This document shows positions 20,615 through 32,300 of a DNA stretch of 64,000 nt, piece after piece. The position numbers were made by a program, and so were the translations under genes. The DNA is from Talinum fruticosum (lineage: Eukaryota; Streptophyta; Magnoliopsida; Caryophyllales; Talinaceae). The notes below the pieces were generated by a model that worked only from the letters and a program-made list of their open reading frames with translations, was not told the origin of the DNA and did no database searches. The DNA lies in the NCBI GenBank assembly GCA_021018815.1, contig JAITYX010000102.1:1054001-1118000 (forward strand), given 5' to 3'. Every line of letters starts with the position of its first letter. Positions within the stretch are counted from its first letter, which is position 1.

Positions 20615-22550
20615 AATTCTCCCCCTTTCCTTTCAGCAAAAACAACAAAAAGGGAAGAAAAATAACGAGATAGTACAAATGTGATGTATGGACAAAAGAA
20701 AAAAATAATCTCTCGAAAGAAGAAGAATTTGGCAGGCGAGGAATTGTGACTCGGTGCATGGCGCCTACGAGGGAGAGGGGATTTACGAGTGGAAGCGGAG
20801 GGGTTGGAGGTACGCCGCAGCCTGGTAGGATCTTGACGATGTGCTTGAGCGCGGCGGAGGGAGAACCGGGATTGCCGTTAAGGGCTCGGCTACGAATGGC
20901 TGACCCGAAGCGAGTGGATCTAGGGGTTCCTCCTGTGAGCCTCAAGGCTGGAGGGGCTGCTGCAGCGGACCCGCTGCATGTTGTTATAGCACGGCCGGGT
21001 CTTCGACCCACCCGGACTCACTGTCCGAGCCGAGTCACTGCCACTTGAGCTTGTGGAGCGGTCGACCCTCGGCGGTTCCCACTGCTTCTTCCTTGTGTTC
21101 CTCCCCTTGCCCGAGATGGACTGCCTCATCCGCGAGCTCCTCGGCGTCTCGCTGCTTCTGCGTCTGCAGCTTCTTCTTCTTCTTCCCCGCTGTCCGAGGA
21201 GGTCGGGCTCGGGCTCGAAGACGCTTCGGATGTGTCCGAGTCACCGGGGTCTCGAGCCGCCTTAGACCTTCTCTCTCCGAGGAGCTCGACCAGCTCCTTC
21301 GCTCCTTCACCAGCTCCCTCATCTCAAGAACCAGAGTTTGCTTGCTCTCGGATTTGGGATTGGGCGGTCTTTTGGTTGATGGTCATTGATTGAAGAACAA
21401 ATTTAAATGACCGGAGCATGTCCCCGAAATCGAGAGGACACGAGGCGATTTTGTCCATGAAAACGGGGGACAAAATAGTAGAGAGAGACTTTGAGGCACT
21501 GAGGTGGAGGCACCAACAGGTGGAGCGAGGAGAGAGAAAGGGGTTTCTTTTTTAGTCCGAGGCGAGAGAAGGAGGCCTCGGCTCCGAGTTGTGCACCCGG
21601 ACACCGGGTTGAGTTTCTCGGTATTCGTACCCTCGGAGTTCCTTTTGCCGACAACAACGGCAGCCTCGGACACGGCGTTGGGGTCCGAGGGGAGAGGAAC
21701 TTGGAATTGCTTGAAGACAAGGGTGAGAAGAGCACCGAAAGGAAGGGAGGTGTTCTTCTTGTTTTGGAGTTGAGCTGGCACAGCTGCCATCCGCTTCAAT
21801 TATGGAGGGAAGAGGTCTACTTCGTAGCCCTCAAGAATGTCAAAAAGAGCTTTCATATGCTTGGAGTTGGGGTTCTCCTTACTAGAATGTTGAGAGAAAA
21901 AGGTTCTCATCGGCAGAAAGCACTGAAGGTGTGCTTCGACTTCAACCGAGTCATCGAAAAATTTTTCCGTGACTCGGGAAACTCTTTAGCGTACTTTTCA
22001 AAGAAGTTGTCGGCGACTTCGAGTGAAAGGAATGCGGTTGCTTGTTCAAGAAGAGACAGGAGACCTTGAACAAGCGGTGGAGGAAAGAGGTGTTTATTCG
22101 AACAGGTAATGTTACGAACCCCGGAGGTTAGAACATTTTCGAGAGGAGGTAAGGTGAGTGTAGAACTCGAAACGAGTTCGGGATAGATGAACTCAGCTGA
22201 AGCACGAGAAAGTTATATGCTCCGGTGGTTTGTATGTGAGCCAACCAAGAAAATTTGGTTGTAGGGAAGAACTTGTCGTCCAACGCGAGATGCTTGGGTG
22301 ACAATGGGTTTGGAGGGGTAGAGCTCTCTGGATTTTTGGTCCGAGGCTTTTGGAGGAGGGAAAGACATGAAAGTCGGGATGATTACCTCTCTTAGGCATT
22401 TTGAGAAAGAAGAAGAAACGGATGAAACTTTGGATGAAGAAGAAAGAAGAAGAGGTAGAAGAGAGCAAACGAAAAAGAGTAGAAGAAAGAGATGAGAGCA
22501 GATCGAACTTACTTGAGATGGCCTCTTTCGATGCTTAAAGAAGTTCAAAG
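20615..22550 (-). pseudogene. Copia D third ORF, between RNase H and the 3' LTR
   Basis: Sense-strand coding remains of an extra protein. The start is near 22468-22400 (MPKRGNHPDFHVF). Then come an aromatic, globular part with NQIFLVGSHTNHRS and, in another frame, FIYPELVSSSTLTLPPLENV at 22200-22140, then FFEKYAKEFPESRKNF near 21960, a Ser/Pro-rich linker (21735-21400) and a Lys/Glu/Arg-rich part near 21320-21040 (AGKKKKKLQTQKQRDAEELA). Copia E has the same order at 45.9-47.6 kb, and copia C preserves the C-terminal part. The globular part resembles what is often labelled a putative plant transposon protein domain; the location is that of the env-like ORF of SIRE-type elements. No signal peptide or clear membrane segment is seen. 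Function unknown. Confidence 0.6.
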
Positions 22551-22559
22551 ATCACTGTG

Positions 22560-23060
22560 TACGTAGAAATCTTCCGCGAAAAGTTTCGTTTGAGAGAGAG
22601 AGAAATGTAGAGTATCGAGACGAAGATGAATAGGCGCTATTTATTAGAAAAAAATACACGCTCGTCAACTATCTTTTAAGTATAACTCCGTTCGACTCGG
22701 CTTGTCCATCGGTCATCGTAGATCCACGGCTATCGTATGATCACAGCGCTCGAGGAGAGAGAGAAAAGATTTTGAAAAATAGTCAGAAGCTGTCCACTAT
22801 TCTAGAGATAATTTCGGAAAATTTGAAGTCCAAATTTTTCTCTTCGTCTAAGTGTGACTCGGAATGGGTTACGAGTGACTAAGAAACAAGAAATAACTAC
22901 TAACCCAATATCACTTAATCAAGCTGAGCTGATGGTTATTAATGATTTGAAAACACATAACATTTAATCATGCAATGAGATCATCATAAAAATATCACAC
23001 GGTTATGCATTTAACATACCAAGCTCATTCCGAATAAAACAAAATTGATCTTCACCAAGA
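22560..23060. other. Copia D non-coding part between RNase H and third ORF
   Basis: About 500 bases without protein similarity. On the minus strand it would hold the leader of the third ORF; a matching stretch occurs in copia E at 47660-48160 (AACCAATT/GAGCTGATGGTTATT wording). A subgenomic promoter or splice acceptor could lie here but none can be identified. Confidence 0.45.
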
Positions 23061-23600
23061 GGCTTAGTGAAGATATCGGCTAATTGAAGATTAGTAGGAA
23101 TGAACTCAAGTTCAATGTCACCTTTTTCGGAATGGTCTCGTAAGAAGTGATATATGACCTCGATATGCTTTGTCTTCGAGTGCTTGGACTAGATTCTTGG
23201 TGATGATGATTGCACTACGATTGTCACACTTGATTGGAACCGATTTGAAAGAAAGTCCGAGATCCCTTAAGTGTTGCTTTATCCATAGAATCCGAGCGCA
23301 ACATGCTCCGGGCGTAATATACTCAGCTTCAGCAGTTGATAGAGCTACTGAGTTTTGCTTCTTTGAGTGCCAAGATATTAGGGATTGACCCAGAAATTGA
23401 CAAGCTCCGAAGTACTCTTTCGATCAACTTTGTATCCAGCGTAGTACTGCGTCCGAGTAACCAGTGAGAGTCGGTTTTGAGTCTCCGGAATACCATAGAC
23501 CTAAGTTACGAGTTCCTGCAAGATATCTAAATATTCTCTTCACCGCGAGTGAGATGTGATTCTTTTGGATTAGCTTGAAATCTTGCGCATAAACAGACAC
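23060..23600 (-). pseudogene. Copia D RNase H
   Basis: The RNase H domain degrades RNA in RNA-DNA hybrids during reverse transcription. Across shifting minus-strand frames one reads the linker RIFRYLAGTRNLGLW (about 23540), a W-H-S-K-K line (about 23365), the AEAEYI-type catalytic line (about 23325) and RILWIKQHLRDLGLSFKSI (about 23300-23240). Copia E has the same protein at 48352-48750. The 'source-tag' order matches Ty1/copia RH. Frameshifts split it into at least three pieces. Confidence 0.75.
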
Positions 23601-23649
23601 TCGAACATTATGTCCGGCTGGTTGGAAGTAAGATATAGCAAAGATCCAA

Positions 23650-24560
23650 TCATACCTCGATGGAGTTTCGATCTATTGCTTTACCTTTCTCGTCTGAGTC
23701 AAGCTTTATCTCTGCTTGCTCATGGGTGTAGATGCGGCTTTGCATTTTGAAGTTTATATTTCTTGGCAGCTCCTTGGTATACTTGGATTGATGGACGTAG
23801 ATCCCATCTTTGTCTTGTTTGATTTGTAAACCAAGGAAGAAATTGAGTTCTCCCATCATACTCATTTGGAATTCTCGACTCATCAACTCGAGAAAATTCT
23901 CGGCACAAAAATTCATTAGTAGCACCGAAGATAATATCATCGACATAAATTTGAACAATAAGGAAATCTTTCCCCTTAGTTTTTATGAAGAGAGTCTTGT
24001 CGATTTGACCTCTTTTAAAATCATTTTGAACCAAGAAGCTACTCGAGTCTTTCATACCAAGCTCGAGGGGCTTGTTTAAGACCATAGAGAGCCTTTTGAA
24101 GTTTGAAAACATGATTTGGAAATTCCGAGTTTTCAAAACCAGGAGGCTGCTCGACATAGACTTCCTCTTCAATAAAACCATTGAGAAATGCACACTTAAC
24201 ATCCATTTGGTATAATTTAATATGCATGCTAGATGCGAAATGCCAACAATATTCTAATAGCTTCGATTCACGCAACCGGTACAAATGTTTCCCCACAATC
24301 AATTCCTTCTTCTTGATTGTAACCTTGAGCCACAAGTCTAGCCTTGTTTCGACTACCACTCCACCCTCATCCAGTTTGTTTTTGAAAACCCATTTGGTTC
24401 CTATAAGTGGGTGGTCGGAAGGTCGGTTGGTCGAAGTCCGGACTTGGTTTCTTTCGAATTGATTGAGTTCCTCTTGCATGGCCTCTACCCATTCGGGTTC
24501 ATTTAGGGCCTCGATGCATTTACGGGTTCGAGTTAATGAAATGAATGCGAGTGAATGCAC
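23650..24560 (-). pseudogene. Copia D reverse transcriptase
   Basis: RVT_2-type RT. Frame 24560-24039 begins [20 protein letters not shown], then [22 protein letters not shown] wording, [40 protein letters not shown] and [15 protein letters not shown] before a stop. The next frame carries on with [20 protein letters not shown] and the catalytic box YVDD at 23948-23937, then FSRVDESRI. Frame 23958-23650 gives SREFQMSMMGELNFFLGLQI and QDKDGIYVHQSKY. The break at WYERLE coincides with CTCGAG where copia A stays open; one extra G would cause it. If such breaks are sequencing errors the catalytic residues are all present. Confidence 0.85.
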
Positions 24561-25153
24561 ATAGATTTTGAAGAGAGGAACGAGTTCTTACCCCACTGTT
24601 GATATCGAAATTATGTTTTCTAGTGGATGACTAGAAGTAAACTTGAACGCTTTAGCGGTTCTCCGATTCACGAGATTTGTGGGCTGAGCTACCTGATCTT
24701 CGAAGCTTGTTCGAGTGATCTTCTTCGTTAGCTTGTTCGTTACGAGCGAGCTCTTGAGTTGTCTCATTCCGAGTCACTTCGTTCGAGTGACTTCATTCCG
24801 AGCCGGTTGAGTTTGAGTCTTTGTGGGCTCGGTTTCATCATCATCTCTACTGAGCTTCAATTCCGCGTATGAAGACTCGTTTGGTTTCTCCTGTTCAAGC
24901 TCATCAAACACAACGTGGATACTTTCTTGCACTTTGTTAGTTTTCTTATTGAAAATACGATAAGCTTTCTTTGTGAGAAGAGTAACCTAGAAAAATACCT
25001 TCATCCGACCGAGCATCAAACTTGGTCGAGTGATCCTTACCATTGTTGTGAACGAAGCACTTACATCCAAATGGTCCGAAATAGGAAATATTCAGTTTCT
25101 TCTCCTTTTAGAGCTCATAAGGTGTTTTCTTCAATATGGGTCCGATGAGGCAT

Positions 25154-25882
25154 CTATTCAAAGTATAGTTGGTCTGTGTTGACTACCTCGACCCAAAAAT
25201 AGTAAGGTAAGTTGTGCTCAATCATCATCGTCCTTGCTATTTCTTCAAGGGTTCTGTTCTTTCTCTCTATGATTCCATTTTGTTGAGGAGTTCTTGGTGC
25301 TGAGAAGTTGTGAGAGATGCCATTTTTGTCACAAAACTCGAGAATTCGAGTAGTCGAACTCCCTTCCATGGTCGGTTCGAATTCTCTAAATCCGAGTCCG
25401 AGACTCAACTTGGATTTTTCTACGAGCTTGTTGAACTCCTTAAACGCTTCATTTTTGTGCTTAAGAAAACACACCCGGGTAAATCGTGAATAATCATCGA
25501 TAATAACAAATATGTATGATTTATCTCCGAGGCTCTTAACGAGGATTTCACCACATAAGTCCATATGCAGTAGCTCAAGCACTTTGGATGTGGAAACTGT
25601 CTTCAGAGATTTGAATGATGATCCGACTTGTTTCCCTCTTGTACATGCTTCACAAACTTTATCCTTCTCAAAGGCACGATTAGGTAAACCCCTAACCGGA
25701 CCATGAGATGCCAACTTTTTGATGGTATGCATGTTAATATGGCCTAATCTATGATGCCATGTCCATGAGTCATCATGAAGAGATGATTTTAAGCAAGATA
25801 AATTCGACTCGGGTCGAGAGAGGAATGATATAGGTGTTACCCGATCTTTTACCCGAAAGCTTGATCTCCTTGGTGGTAACAT
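25154..25882 (-). pseudogene. Copia D integrase with GAG-pre-integrase zinc region
   Basis: A 242-residue open frame. It begins with the zinc-binding HHCC region (DDSWTWHHRLGHINMHTIKK, closing pair VCEACTRGKQ). It then enters the integrase core: the first catalytic aspartate is in LLHMDLCGEI, followed by IFVIIDDYSRFTRVCFLKHK. The line with the second aspartate (RTDHGREF) is present in the DNA near 25370 but in another frame, so the frame reads GFREFEPTMEGSS there. The catalytic glutamate is in TPQQNGIIERKNRTLEEIAR. The tail MMIEHNLPYYFWVEVVN matches copia A. Integrase joins the cDNA to host DNA. Mostly preserved; two compensating shifts break the core. Confidence 0.88.
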
Positions 25883-25925
25883 CGAAATGTAGCGGTTGGT
25901 GCGAGTGAATCTTACCTCTTGACCT

Positions 25926-26140
25926 TTATCGCATAGTTGAGAGATGCTTAGCGGATTGTACTTTAACCCTTTGACAAGATAAAGCTGGACTTACCAGATT
26001 GCATTCTTTGCCAATCTTGCCTATCCCAACTATCTTGCCGTTGCTATTATCTCCAAATGTGACCTTTCCTCCTTTATGTTTTTCCAACTCGGAAAAGAGT
26101 CCTGCATCTCCGACATGTGGCGTGAGCATCCACCGTCAAG
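25926..26140 (-). pseudogene. Copia D protease-linked region
   Basis: Open stretch reading FSELEKHKGGKVTFGDNSNG and KIVGIGKIGKECNLV before losing frame in SPALSCQRVKVQ. GGKVTFGDNSxGKIxGxG is the conserved line after the aspartic-protease active site in Ty1/copia polyproteins. The active-site D-S-G line itself, expected near 26130, reads in another frame (around CACTGG/ACGGTGGATGCTCACGCC). Confidence 0.7.
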
Positions 26141-26289
26141 GTACCAGTGTCCTTTTGATCTTTTCTAAGTGACCTCTTGAGGATTTGTTTCCTCATTGTG
26201 CGAGTCCGAGTCGGCTCTCTTTCGGCTTCCGAGTCGGAGATTGCCATCGGACATTTTGAGTCATTTGATTCCTCATCATCTTATGATAA

Positions 26290-27293
26290 GTCCTCATTGC
26301 TCCATGTTACCATCATAGCCTTTTTCTTCTTTCTATCCCTTTTTCTTTTCGGACGAGTCTTTGACTATGTGGTCTTTCTTTGCCACACTCAAAACATCCG
26401 GAATTCTTAGATAAAGATAACTTTGAGGGAGAAGAATATTTACCTTTTCTGTCTCTCTTATCTTTCTTGTAGAATTCTTCTTTTGGCCTTTTGTCCCATC
26501 TTTTGTGCTTCATTATTCTCTTGAAGCCTCTTGCAATGAGTGCCATGGGATCTTCTTCGAGTCGGAGGAGCTCGGATTTGCTTCTTTGGATTACGAGGCT
26601 TTCGGTGCTATATTCTTTTTGGTACGCCCTCGGCATCCTCCTCTTCTAGGTGAATTTCATGAGTGAGAAGCTTTCCAATAAGCTCGTGTGGCTTTAGGAG
26701 TGAGAGATTCCGAGCCTCCTCTATGGCGAGTCACCTTGGGACCCCATCTTCTCTTAGGTAGACTTCGAGTATCTTTACGCACATTTCTTCGTGTGAAATC
26801 TTCTTACCCAGTTATTTGAGATTGTTGGTAATCTCGGTAAATCGAATGAACATCCGAGTGATGTTTTCTTACGGCTCCATCTTAAATAGCTCGTATTTAT
26901 GAAGATACTTGGCTGATCTTCGCTTGTCGACTTGGCTAGTGCCTTCGTAAGTGTTGACAAATGTGTCCCACACTTCTTTTGCTTGAGTCACGAGCGGACA
27001 CTCGATTGTATTCTTACGAGCTGATGGCGCACATTAGGATGTTCATGGCCTTGAAGTTTTTACGAACTTCTGCCTGCAGGGAGTAAACTCGGCCTTTGTC
27101 TTGGGAATGATTACGAATTCTTACTGTCTTCATTGGAATGTAGTTTCCTTGTATGATTTCTCATACATCTTCATCATGATCCATGAGGAAACATTCCATA
27201 AGTTTCTTCCGAGTGCCCAAAGTTTGATCCTTTGAATTTTGGTGGTCTGCTGGAAGATCTTCCTCCGTCGAATTCTCCGTTGTTACGAGCCAT
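26290..27293 (-). pseudogene. Copia D gag
   Basis: The start ATG at 27293-27291 gives MARNNGEFDGGRSSSRPPKF and copia E has the same start at 51619. Frame loss follows within 40 codons. The middle part (about 26900-26650) corresponds to the RFTEITNNLKSLG and SLPKRRWGPKV lines of the other copies, and the end (26636-26313) holds the acidic block, EEDPMALIARGFKRIMKHKR and the nucleocapsid knuckle SGCFECGKE, with the frame slipping inside the knuckle. In the acidic block the DNA has TCGAAG where copia A has TC(A/C)GAAG-type codons for SDSEED, one base short in a CAG context. Confidence 0.8.
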
Positions 27294-27335
27294 TTGATCT
27301 TTAGACCTTTGGATGGTTAGATCCTTTTTGAAAGG

Positions 27336-27350
27336 CTAGGCTCGAAACCA
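27336..27350 (-). promoter_or_regulatory. Copia D primer-binding site
   Basis: Minus strand reads TGGTTTCGAGCCTAG, two bases after the 5' LTR end. It corresponds to the initiator-methionine tRNA site TGGTATCAGAGC used by plant copia elements, with changes; copia E has TGGTATCGAGCC at 51676-51665. In both, one base is missing where CAG is expected. Confidence 0.8.
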
Positions 27351-27352
27351 AT

Positions 27353-28770
27353 TGAAGGTTTGCTCGGGGAGAGTCGGGTCACCCTAGAGGGGGTGAATAG
27401 GGTGATGGGGGATTTTCGTAGAAATTCAAACTCTTTTGTCAAAGAAGATACTGAAGCGATTCTAAGTCAAAAGTAGAGTCGAGAAAGGTATGGACTCAAA
27501 AATGCTATCCAGAGTAGAGAGGCAAATTAAGCAAAGGCTTTGAAGCTGTCCGAGTTTAGAATGAAATCGGAAAGTAAACACTTAGAGATTACGTGAAAAC
27601 CCTCCTAGGGTAGAAAACCACGGACCGTGCTAATCCAAGCACGAAGTCAAATCCACTATTTTGAGTCCACAAAATACCGTGAACTTACTGAACTCGAGTT
27701 GCTCCCTTAGACAACTCTTTACAAGTTTTCCTAGACTCGAAATTCCCTTATACGATCTAATACTTCCTAGCTAAGATAACCCTTACAGCTAAGGACAACT
27801 AAGCTGAGTTAGCCCTTACGGCTTAGTCGAGGGACCTTACGAGAGAAAGTAAGAAAGTGGTTGTAACTAAGTACAAGACCTTACAACTCGAAAGTAATGA
27901 ATTACAAAGTGGGAGTTGTAAGTAGAAGATTAGAGTAAATACAATGACTTTGCTCAAGTACATGTATTAACAATAATTTCGGCAATCTTCAAGTCTTGAA
28001 CGTTGGCTTCTACTTATAGATGACCAGGCGAGTAGCCGTTATCTCTATCTGCTGGCGAGAGTCCTTGGTGACCGTTGATGAAGCTTTACGAGACGCTTAG
28101 AAAGTATCCGTTGTGATATGAACGTTGGACAACGGTTTTACTCTCTTGGAAGTCCCAAAACCATTGGCGGTGTCTTGAAGGATAAGGTTGAAACCACCGT
28201 TAAGCTTGGCGTTTCGGTTTTCCGGATTTGGAAACAGACGGCCACGACACAATCTTACGGGCCGAGACGAGAGAAGAGGAAAAGTCATGTCTGCTTTGGT
28301 GATTTGACGTTTTGAAGCCGGTTACTTTTGTAATTTGAAAAGCGTATCCTCGTTTGAATAACCTACAAAAGTAAATCAATTTTTGGTTCTCAAAGTATAA
28401 AATACTTTGGTCCAAGATTAGACACAAATAAAAAAATAATTACGATGATTAACCAACTAAATATTTGAGTCGAGAAAAAAATGGAATTTTACGAGTCTAA
28501 TATCTATAAAACTCAAAATTCCATCGACTTAGTCTAAGTGAAGAATCAAGTTACATAAAGAATATCATAGTGAAATAACTTGATATAGACTAAGTATGGT
28601 TCGGACTAGAAGCGCGACTACGAGCAAGATAAAACAAATAACATGAAGTGAGATCCGAGCGGAAAACTAGTCTAATCATTGAGCGATAAATCTCGAGCAA
28701 TGAGGGACTCGGAACTAAGTGAGACACTCATATTCGTTTTCCGAGTTACAAAGAAACAAGCGGGAAATAC
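27353..28770 (-). repeat. Copia D 5' LTR, outer end truncated
   Basis: Begins TGAAGGTTTGCTCGGGG next to the primer site and follows the 3' LTR until GGGAAATAC at about 28770, where similarity stops. About 200 bp of the outer end (to CTTCA) are missing. A TATA-like box lies on the minus strand at 28018-28009 (TATAAGTAGA). Confidence 0.88.
28009..28018 (-). promoter_or_regulatory. TATA box of copia D 5' LTR
   Basis: TATAAGTAGAAGCC on the minus strand, at the place where the copia E LTRs have TATAAATAGAAGCC (52264-52255 and 44607-44598) and the solo LTR has TATAAATAGAAGCC. The motif is conserved between LTR copies and is the likely core promoter for element RNA. Transcription start not determined. 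Confidence 0.6.
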
Positions 28771-28907
28771 AATGTTATGAGAGATTATGTCAAGAAGACA
28801 TACTTACAATATTTTTCTTCGTGATAAATTCTCCGATTGATTATTTAAGCGATGCACGAAACTAAACTTTATGTTTTTTTTTCTCATTTTAATGCAATAA
28901 AAGAAAA
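28771..28907. other. Short spacer between copia D and the MITE
   Basis: AT-rich, no gene or repeat recognised; possibly mutated LTR remains (GATTATTTAAGCGATGCACG recalls the copia E LTR line GATTATTTAAACATGCGAT). Confidence 0.35.
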
Positions 28908-29355
28908 TTTCATTAATGAGATATTTACATTTACCTCCCTCAAGGTATTTGGCAATCATTTATAAACCCTCCAGGTATTGGTATTTATTTTTACCCACCA
29001 CGACCGAAGCGGTTAATATTTGAGTGATGCATTGACCTTTGTTGTTAATAATAAACAACATCCAAATACAATATGTGTGCTTTGAGGTGGCATTAAAAAA
29101 TGTGTATAATGCTACAATTTCCCTTTTATGCTATGTTTGCTCTTTCTAAGATTGGGGTAAAAAATTCATTTTATTTTAAAAAATAGGGACAAACCTGTCC
29201 TTTTACGCTTCCGATTAGCCCTTCCTCGTTTTTTTATGTTAAATATTTTTATCTCTAAATCAAGGGTGGGTAAAATTAAATACCAATTTGAGGAGGTTTT
29301 ATAAATGATTTCCAAATAACTTGAGGAGGTAAATGTAAACATCTTTTTCATTAAT
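28908..29355. mobile_element. Mutator-like MITE with long inverted ends and 9-10-bp target duplication
   Basis: The ends at 28918-28998 and 29270-29345 are inverted copies of one another: GATATTTACATTTACCTCC on the left faces GGAGGTAAATGTAAACATC on the right, and ATTTATAAACCCTCC faces GGAGGTTTTATAAAT. Just outside lies TTTCATTAAT at 28908-28917 and again at 29346-29355, a direct repeat of 9-10 bp, the usual size for Mutator-like insertion. The inside (about 430 bp in total) codes for nothing. Its mover would be a MULE transposase from elsewhere. Because TCATTAATGA is itself a palindrome, the exact edge between inverted repeat and target duplication is uncertain. Confidence 0.75.
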
Positions 29356-32300
29356 TAGACATCCCACAAAAGTCTACCATAAAAAGAGAGGGTCAAAGTC
29401 ATCCAAACTTTTAAGTGATTTTTATGTGGCATGAAGAAATTTATTTTGTAAATTAAAAAATATTTCTTCATTTTTTAATTCTTTTATATAGTGTTGTCCT
29501 CTTAAAAACTTCCATATTTATTGTTTGTCCTCATATATATTACTTTTCGACGCAAACATAAACTTATTCACTATATTCATTAGTACTCATTCAATATCAA
29601 TAGTTGCCTTCCCTGCGTCTCTAAACGCCCTAACTCAACTTCCTCTATATATCATGTAAGTATGACCTTTTTTTCAGTTTTTTTTTTTTTTTTTGATAGC
29701 AAGTATATGATACTCTTATATGACTTAATAGTACCAATGATGATAATTTATAAAAAAAATATTCCAATTTACATGGATGATTCAGGCGAAGGTAATTGAT
29801 AACGATAGGTAATTTAAACGGGGCAAGATATTAAATAACAAGGCAAGGGAACCACAACTAATTTTATTTTTTTGGAGGGAGGTTTGATATAAGTGAATAA
29901 ATTATAATTAATATATAATGTTTAAATGAAATAACTATTCAAATATATAATTATTTGTTACGAAACAATTCTTATATAAAAATGATGAGTGATTACTCAT
30001 TTATGGTAAAGGTATAATTTGGGTCCATAATATCATTTCTAATTTTAGGGTGAATGTTGAACAACAAAAGAAAATTCTTAAGTCTAAAAGATGTGGATAG
30101 ATAATTTTATCGTTCTAAGAACTTGGGTAATTTTTCCTTATAATTTTACGATCTCAATAATAACTTTTTCTTTTGTTAAACACAAAAGAACTCTTATAAG
30201 CTCATAGTTGGATTTTGTATATGTTACATAATTTTTTTTTTTTGGGGATGATTTTAAGAAAAAAAATGATATAAAGTATAAAATATTTTAAGATTACAAA
30301 ATTAAAAGGATTGGATGAAAATAATATAAACTTTAGGCTATTGAAAGAAAACAATACAATTTTTTTCTTCGATACTAGGATTATGAACTTTAAGTTTATT
30401 TAATATCAGCAAAACACTTGTCAAGTTAAGAGGTTGTGACTTTGTGAAGTAATGATATGATAAATAATATTGCTTATTTAGGCGAGTGGGTTTAATTTGT
30501 TTAACACGATTTGTTTATCAAATTTTAAAATGTGTCGATACAAACAAAAAAATTAACGCTAAATATTCAAATATGTTGTTCACGTCGGTGACTTCGTTAC
30601 CACGTCATTACAACACCGAATTATAACTGTTTAAGGACTGTTGTTCTATTGGCATTAACGGGTTAAATTTTATATCTGCTAACATCCAATGAAATAATTC
30701 ATATTATTTTCTACCAATAACCCTAAAGTTGGTATTATTTTCATCTAAAAATTAAAATTAAAATGGTTCAGAAAAACATCATTTGTGATATTTTGTTTTC
30801 AAATTTTAATACCTCTTAATAATTTTATATTTTATTTATTTCAAATTAAAATGATTAAGAAAAGCAGCATTTATGATACTTTTATATTCTATTAAGCAAT
30901 TCTTAATTTCACTTCTAATAGTATTTTTATCATTTTCTCTTTCCTAATATGTATTTTTTTCTCCACTTTGGGACTGACTCCTCTATATTTCACTTGAGGA
31001 ATATCAAATTTTTTTTCCTACATATGTGTTATATTAATATTATGTATAAATTATTTTTAAATCTAAAATTCTCATGTAAGAACAAAAACATAAACTAGCT
31101 TTATTTATATGGATGAAGTTCTAACTAAAGTTGGAAAAAGCTGACCAAACACGATTCACGACATGAACCCGACACGAAGTTAAGCGAGTTTGGGTATAAG
31201 TTTTCAACTTGTTTACTTAAATAAGTTGACATGTTCAAACCCTTTAATTAATTGGGTTAGATTTAGATTGATATTCTCGACACGACGAGTAACACGTTTA
31301 ACCGGTTTATTTTTAAAAATCAAAAAAAAATATTACGTGATTTTTGAAAATGGAGGAAATTGAAAATTAAAGGGGATAAGGCCATTAAGAGAAACAAAAA
31401 TGTGAAAACCAAAGGCTTCTTACGTATTCATGGCGAGAGGTATGTATATTTTTAGATTTATAAATTATGCATAATGGTCTTGTGCTTGATGAACGTGATT
31501 TAAGGACTATTTCTTATACTAATGATCTAAATATAATTGATTATTTTGAAAGGACAAATATGTATTTAGGTAATCTAAACTTGAAATAAATGGATAAACG
31601 GATCGAGTTTCAGGTCAACCCATTTAACAAATAAACGGGTACGAGTTAAGATTTTCAATAAGTTTAATAAACGGGTTAGGTTCGAGTCGGCACTTTTTCA
31701 ACTCGTTTAAATCCAATACGAACACGAACTCGACTCGACTGACCTATTTGTCGGCTCTAATTCTAATCGTATATACTTGAAATTAAAATTATTATATTTA
31801 CGTAGATAATTTTTTATTATTGAAGATCCCATATAAGAGCACAAGCATAAACTAGTACCATTAAAGTCATTATAAGAACTTAAAAACACAAAAATAAGCA
31901 TTTTTTTTTTTTAAAAAAAAAGCCCTATAAGTTAAGAGTTTCAGGATTTCTACCCCATTTTAGGGTCCAAAGTGAATAAATTCAAAAAGTTACATGGTCG
32001 AAATTGAAAGAAAACACCTTTGAAAATTAAGTTTCGAGTATGTTTAGTAAACATAAGGCACTCAAAAATTAATTCTCAAAACATAAGGACCAAAAATTTA
32101 TTACTAGAAGACAAAAGGCACCAAAGAGAAATTGCAATACTCTCCTACAACCAATGTAATAAAACAAAATGAGTTCGTCATTTGCATTGCATGGTTGAAA
32201 ATGAGTTCGTCATTTGCATTGCATGGTTTATTACAATCAACCAAACGCTTTATTGTTTATGTAGCAGGCAGTTTAGCTACATCATGAAAACAAAAACCTG

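Larger units (their letters stand above)
18854..28770 (-). mobile_element. Copia D: nearly complete Ty1/copia element (SIRE/Maximus-type)
   Basis: Minus-strand element of about 9.9 kb bounded by two closely similar LTRs (3' LTR 18854-20346, 5' LTR 27353 to about 28770). Order on the minus strand: LTR, primer site, gag, protease, integrase, RT, RNase H, third ORF, polypurine tract, LTR. It sits in the LTR of gypsy B. The outer end of the 5' LTR is truncated, so no target duplication is left. Close LTR similarity argues for fairly recent insertion, and many LTR differences are of the CAG/CG kind described in the findings. All coding regions carry frameshifts as written. Confidence 0.9.

Noticed and set aside
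20746..21389. GC-rich plus-strand frames of 70-114 residues
   Set aside because: Antisense to the copia D third ORF, with no conservation of the plus-strand reading in copia E.
30480..31760. Possible hAT-type element from ACCCGACACG/AACGGGT wording
   Set aside because: Wording fits a common dispersed repeat, but I could not find paired ends, target duplication or coding sequence, so only a spacer is reported.
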